7,488 bases of DNA from Methylovulum sp. (GTDB lineage: Bacteria > Pseudomonadota > Gammaproteobacteria > Methylococcales > Methylomonadaceae), in the NCBI GenBank assembly GCA_004299465.1, contig SCST01000024.1, positions 1 to 7,488 on the forward strand, written 5' to 3'. Made by a program: the position numbers and the translations under genes. This document shows, piece after piece, positions 6,902 through 7,488 of the stretch (positions are counted from its first letter, which is position 1; the number at the start of each line of letters is the position of its first letter). The notes beneath the pieces are model-generated. The model was not told the DNA's origin. It worked only from the letters and a program-made list of their open reading frames with translations, and did no database searches.

Positions 6902-7488
6902 TTATCCTCGTTCGCTCAAATCCTGCGCGGCAATGGCGCCATCGGCGATTGCACCGACTACTGATTGATGTTTTGGATTGGCGACATCGCCAATGGCATA
7001 AACCCAGGGGATGGACGTTCGTTTCGCCGGGTCTGTAATTAAATATCCCGCTTCTTTCGCTATGCCTGAAAAAGCCTCGAATGCATCCAGGAATTCGGTA
7101 TTGGCGGCATATCCGGTCCGGGCAAAAACCAGGTCGACGTTAATTCGTTCAATAGCCGCTTCCGGTCCCTGTAAAGCGATTTCGATGCCGCCTTGATGTC
7201 TTCGGAAGGCGCTGACTCGCGTGCCGTTGCGTGCGGTGATGAGGCCTTGTCCGATTAGTGTCCCTACCTCTTTTTGAACGGCGTTGCGGGCTTTTGAGCG
7301 GGAGCGTATCAATAGATAAGTGCGTGCGCCAGCCAACGCGACATCCTTCGCGGTATAATAGGCATTATCGCCACCGCCGATTACGGCAACCGTCTTACCT
7401 GGTATTTCCGCCAATTTGTCGACATGGCCGACAGGAAAGAAAGAGATGAGTCCTTCGTCGCATAGTGGTTGGAACCCAGGTATCCCAG
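6902..7488 (-). CDS. Thioredoxin-reductase-like NAD(P)/FAD oxidoreductase, 5' end beyond the window
   Basis: The reading frame stays open to the right edge, so the N-terminal FAD-binding part is missing; about 194 residues are visible. The TTG at 7414 is an internal leucine, not a start. The visible part contains the NAD(P)-binding Rossmann motif VIGGGDNA (GGGDNA at 7378-7361), then LLIRSRSKAR, whose basic residues suggest NADPH over NADH. Near the end comes the second FAD motif VYAIGDVANPKHQ (GD at 6991-6986), followed by the helix VVGAIADGAIAAQ. This order is that of the thioredoxin reductase / ferredoxin-NADP reductase group. The CxxC that thioredoxin reductases carry just before the GGG motif is not seen; only one cysteine (PLCDEG) lies there. 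The substrate is therefore uncertain. It is cotranscribed with the ELM1-like gene. Confidence 0.85.
   Translation of the reverse strand, partial: GIPGFQPLCDEGLISFFPVGHVDKLAEIPGKTVAVIGGGDNAYYTAKDVALAGARTYLLIRSRSKARNAVQKEVGTLIGQGLITARNGTRVSAFRRHQGGIEIALQGPEAAIERINVDLVFARTGYAANTEFLDAFEAFSGIAKEAGYLITDPAKRTSIPWVYAIGDVANPKHQSVVGAIADGAIAAQDLSERG
6905..6909 (-). promoter_or_regulatory. Shine-Dalgarno sequence of the ELM1-like gene
   Basis: GAGGA on the minus strand lies 6 bases before the ATG at 6898, inside the last codons of the preceding gene. It supports the start and the tight operon arrangement. Confidence 0.65.

Noticed and set aside
7412..7414. TTG as the start codon of the flavoprotein gene
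   Set aside because: The frame is open and protein-like to the window edge, and starting here would remove the whole FAD-binding N-terminus.

Overview
The window reads as a chromosomal segment of a gammaproteobacterium, most plausibly a methanotroph of the Methylococcales type. This is inferred from the gene order hisB-hisH-hisA-hisF-hisI-hisE followed by tatABC, from separate (unfused) hisI and hisE, from a single-function HisB, from moderate GC, and from the general look of the proteins. No rRNA, tRNA, CRISPR array or insertion sequence was seen. No stretch longer than 300 bases lacks a gene.

Layout. Bases 2-185 hold the C-terminal remnant of a PIN-domain (VapC-like) toxin gene that appears frameshifted. 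Bases 229-4495 are a histidine biosynthesis operon on the + strand: hisB, hisH, hisA, then two non-histidine genes (a HEPN-domain protein and an unrecognised 104-residue protein), then hisF, hisI and hisE. Bases 4550-5872 encode the complete twin-arginine translocase TatA, TatB and TatC in the same direction. From 5876 to the right edge, two genes lie on the - strand: an ELM1-like (DUF1022) protein and, upstream of it, a thioredoxin-reductase-like flavoprotein cut by the window edge.

How the genes work together. HisE and HisI convert PR-ATP to ProFAR, HisA isomerises it to PRFAR, HisH and HisF form the glutamine-dependent synthase that yields IGP and AICAR, and HisB dehydrates IGP. Six enzymes of the middle of the pathway are therefore present, while hisG, hisC, hisD and histidinol phosphatase are not in the window. 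TatABC exports folded proteins across the inner membrane.

The most unusual part is the two-gene cassette at 2263-3020. It sits between hisA and hisF and is knitted into the operon: a 3-base gap after hisA, a 19-base overlap inside the cassette, and an ATGA stop/start overlap with hisF, which has no Shine-Dalgarno sequence of its own. It looks like a toxin/antitoxin-type or otherwise accessory HEPN module that has become a fixed part of a biosynthetic operon. Its function cannot be settled from sequence alone.
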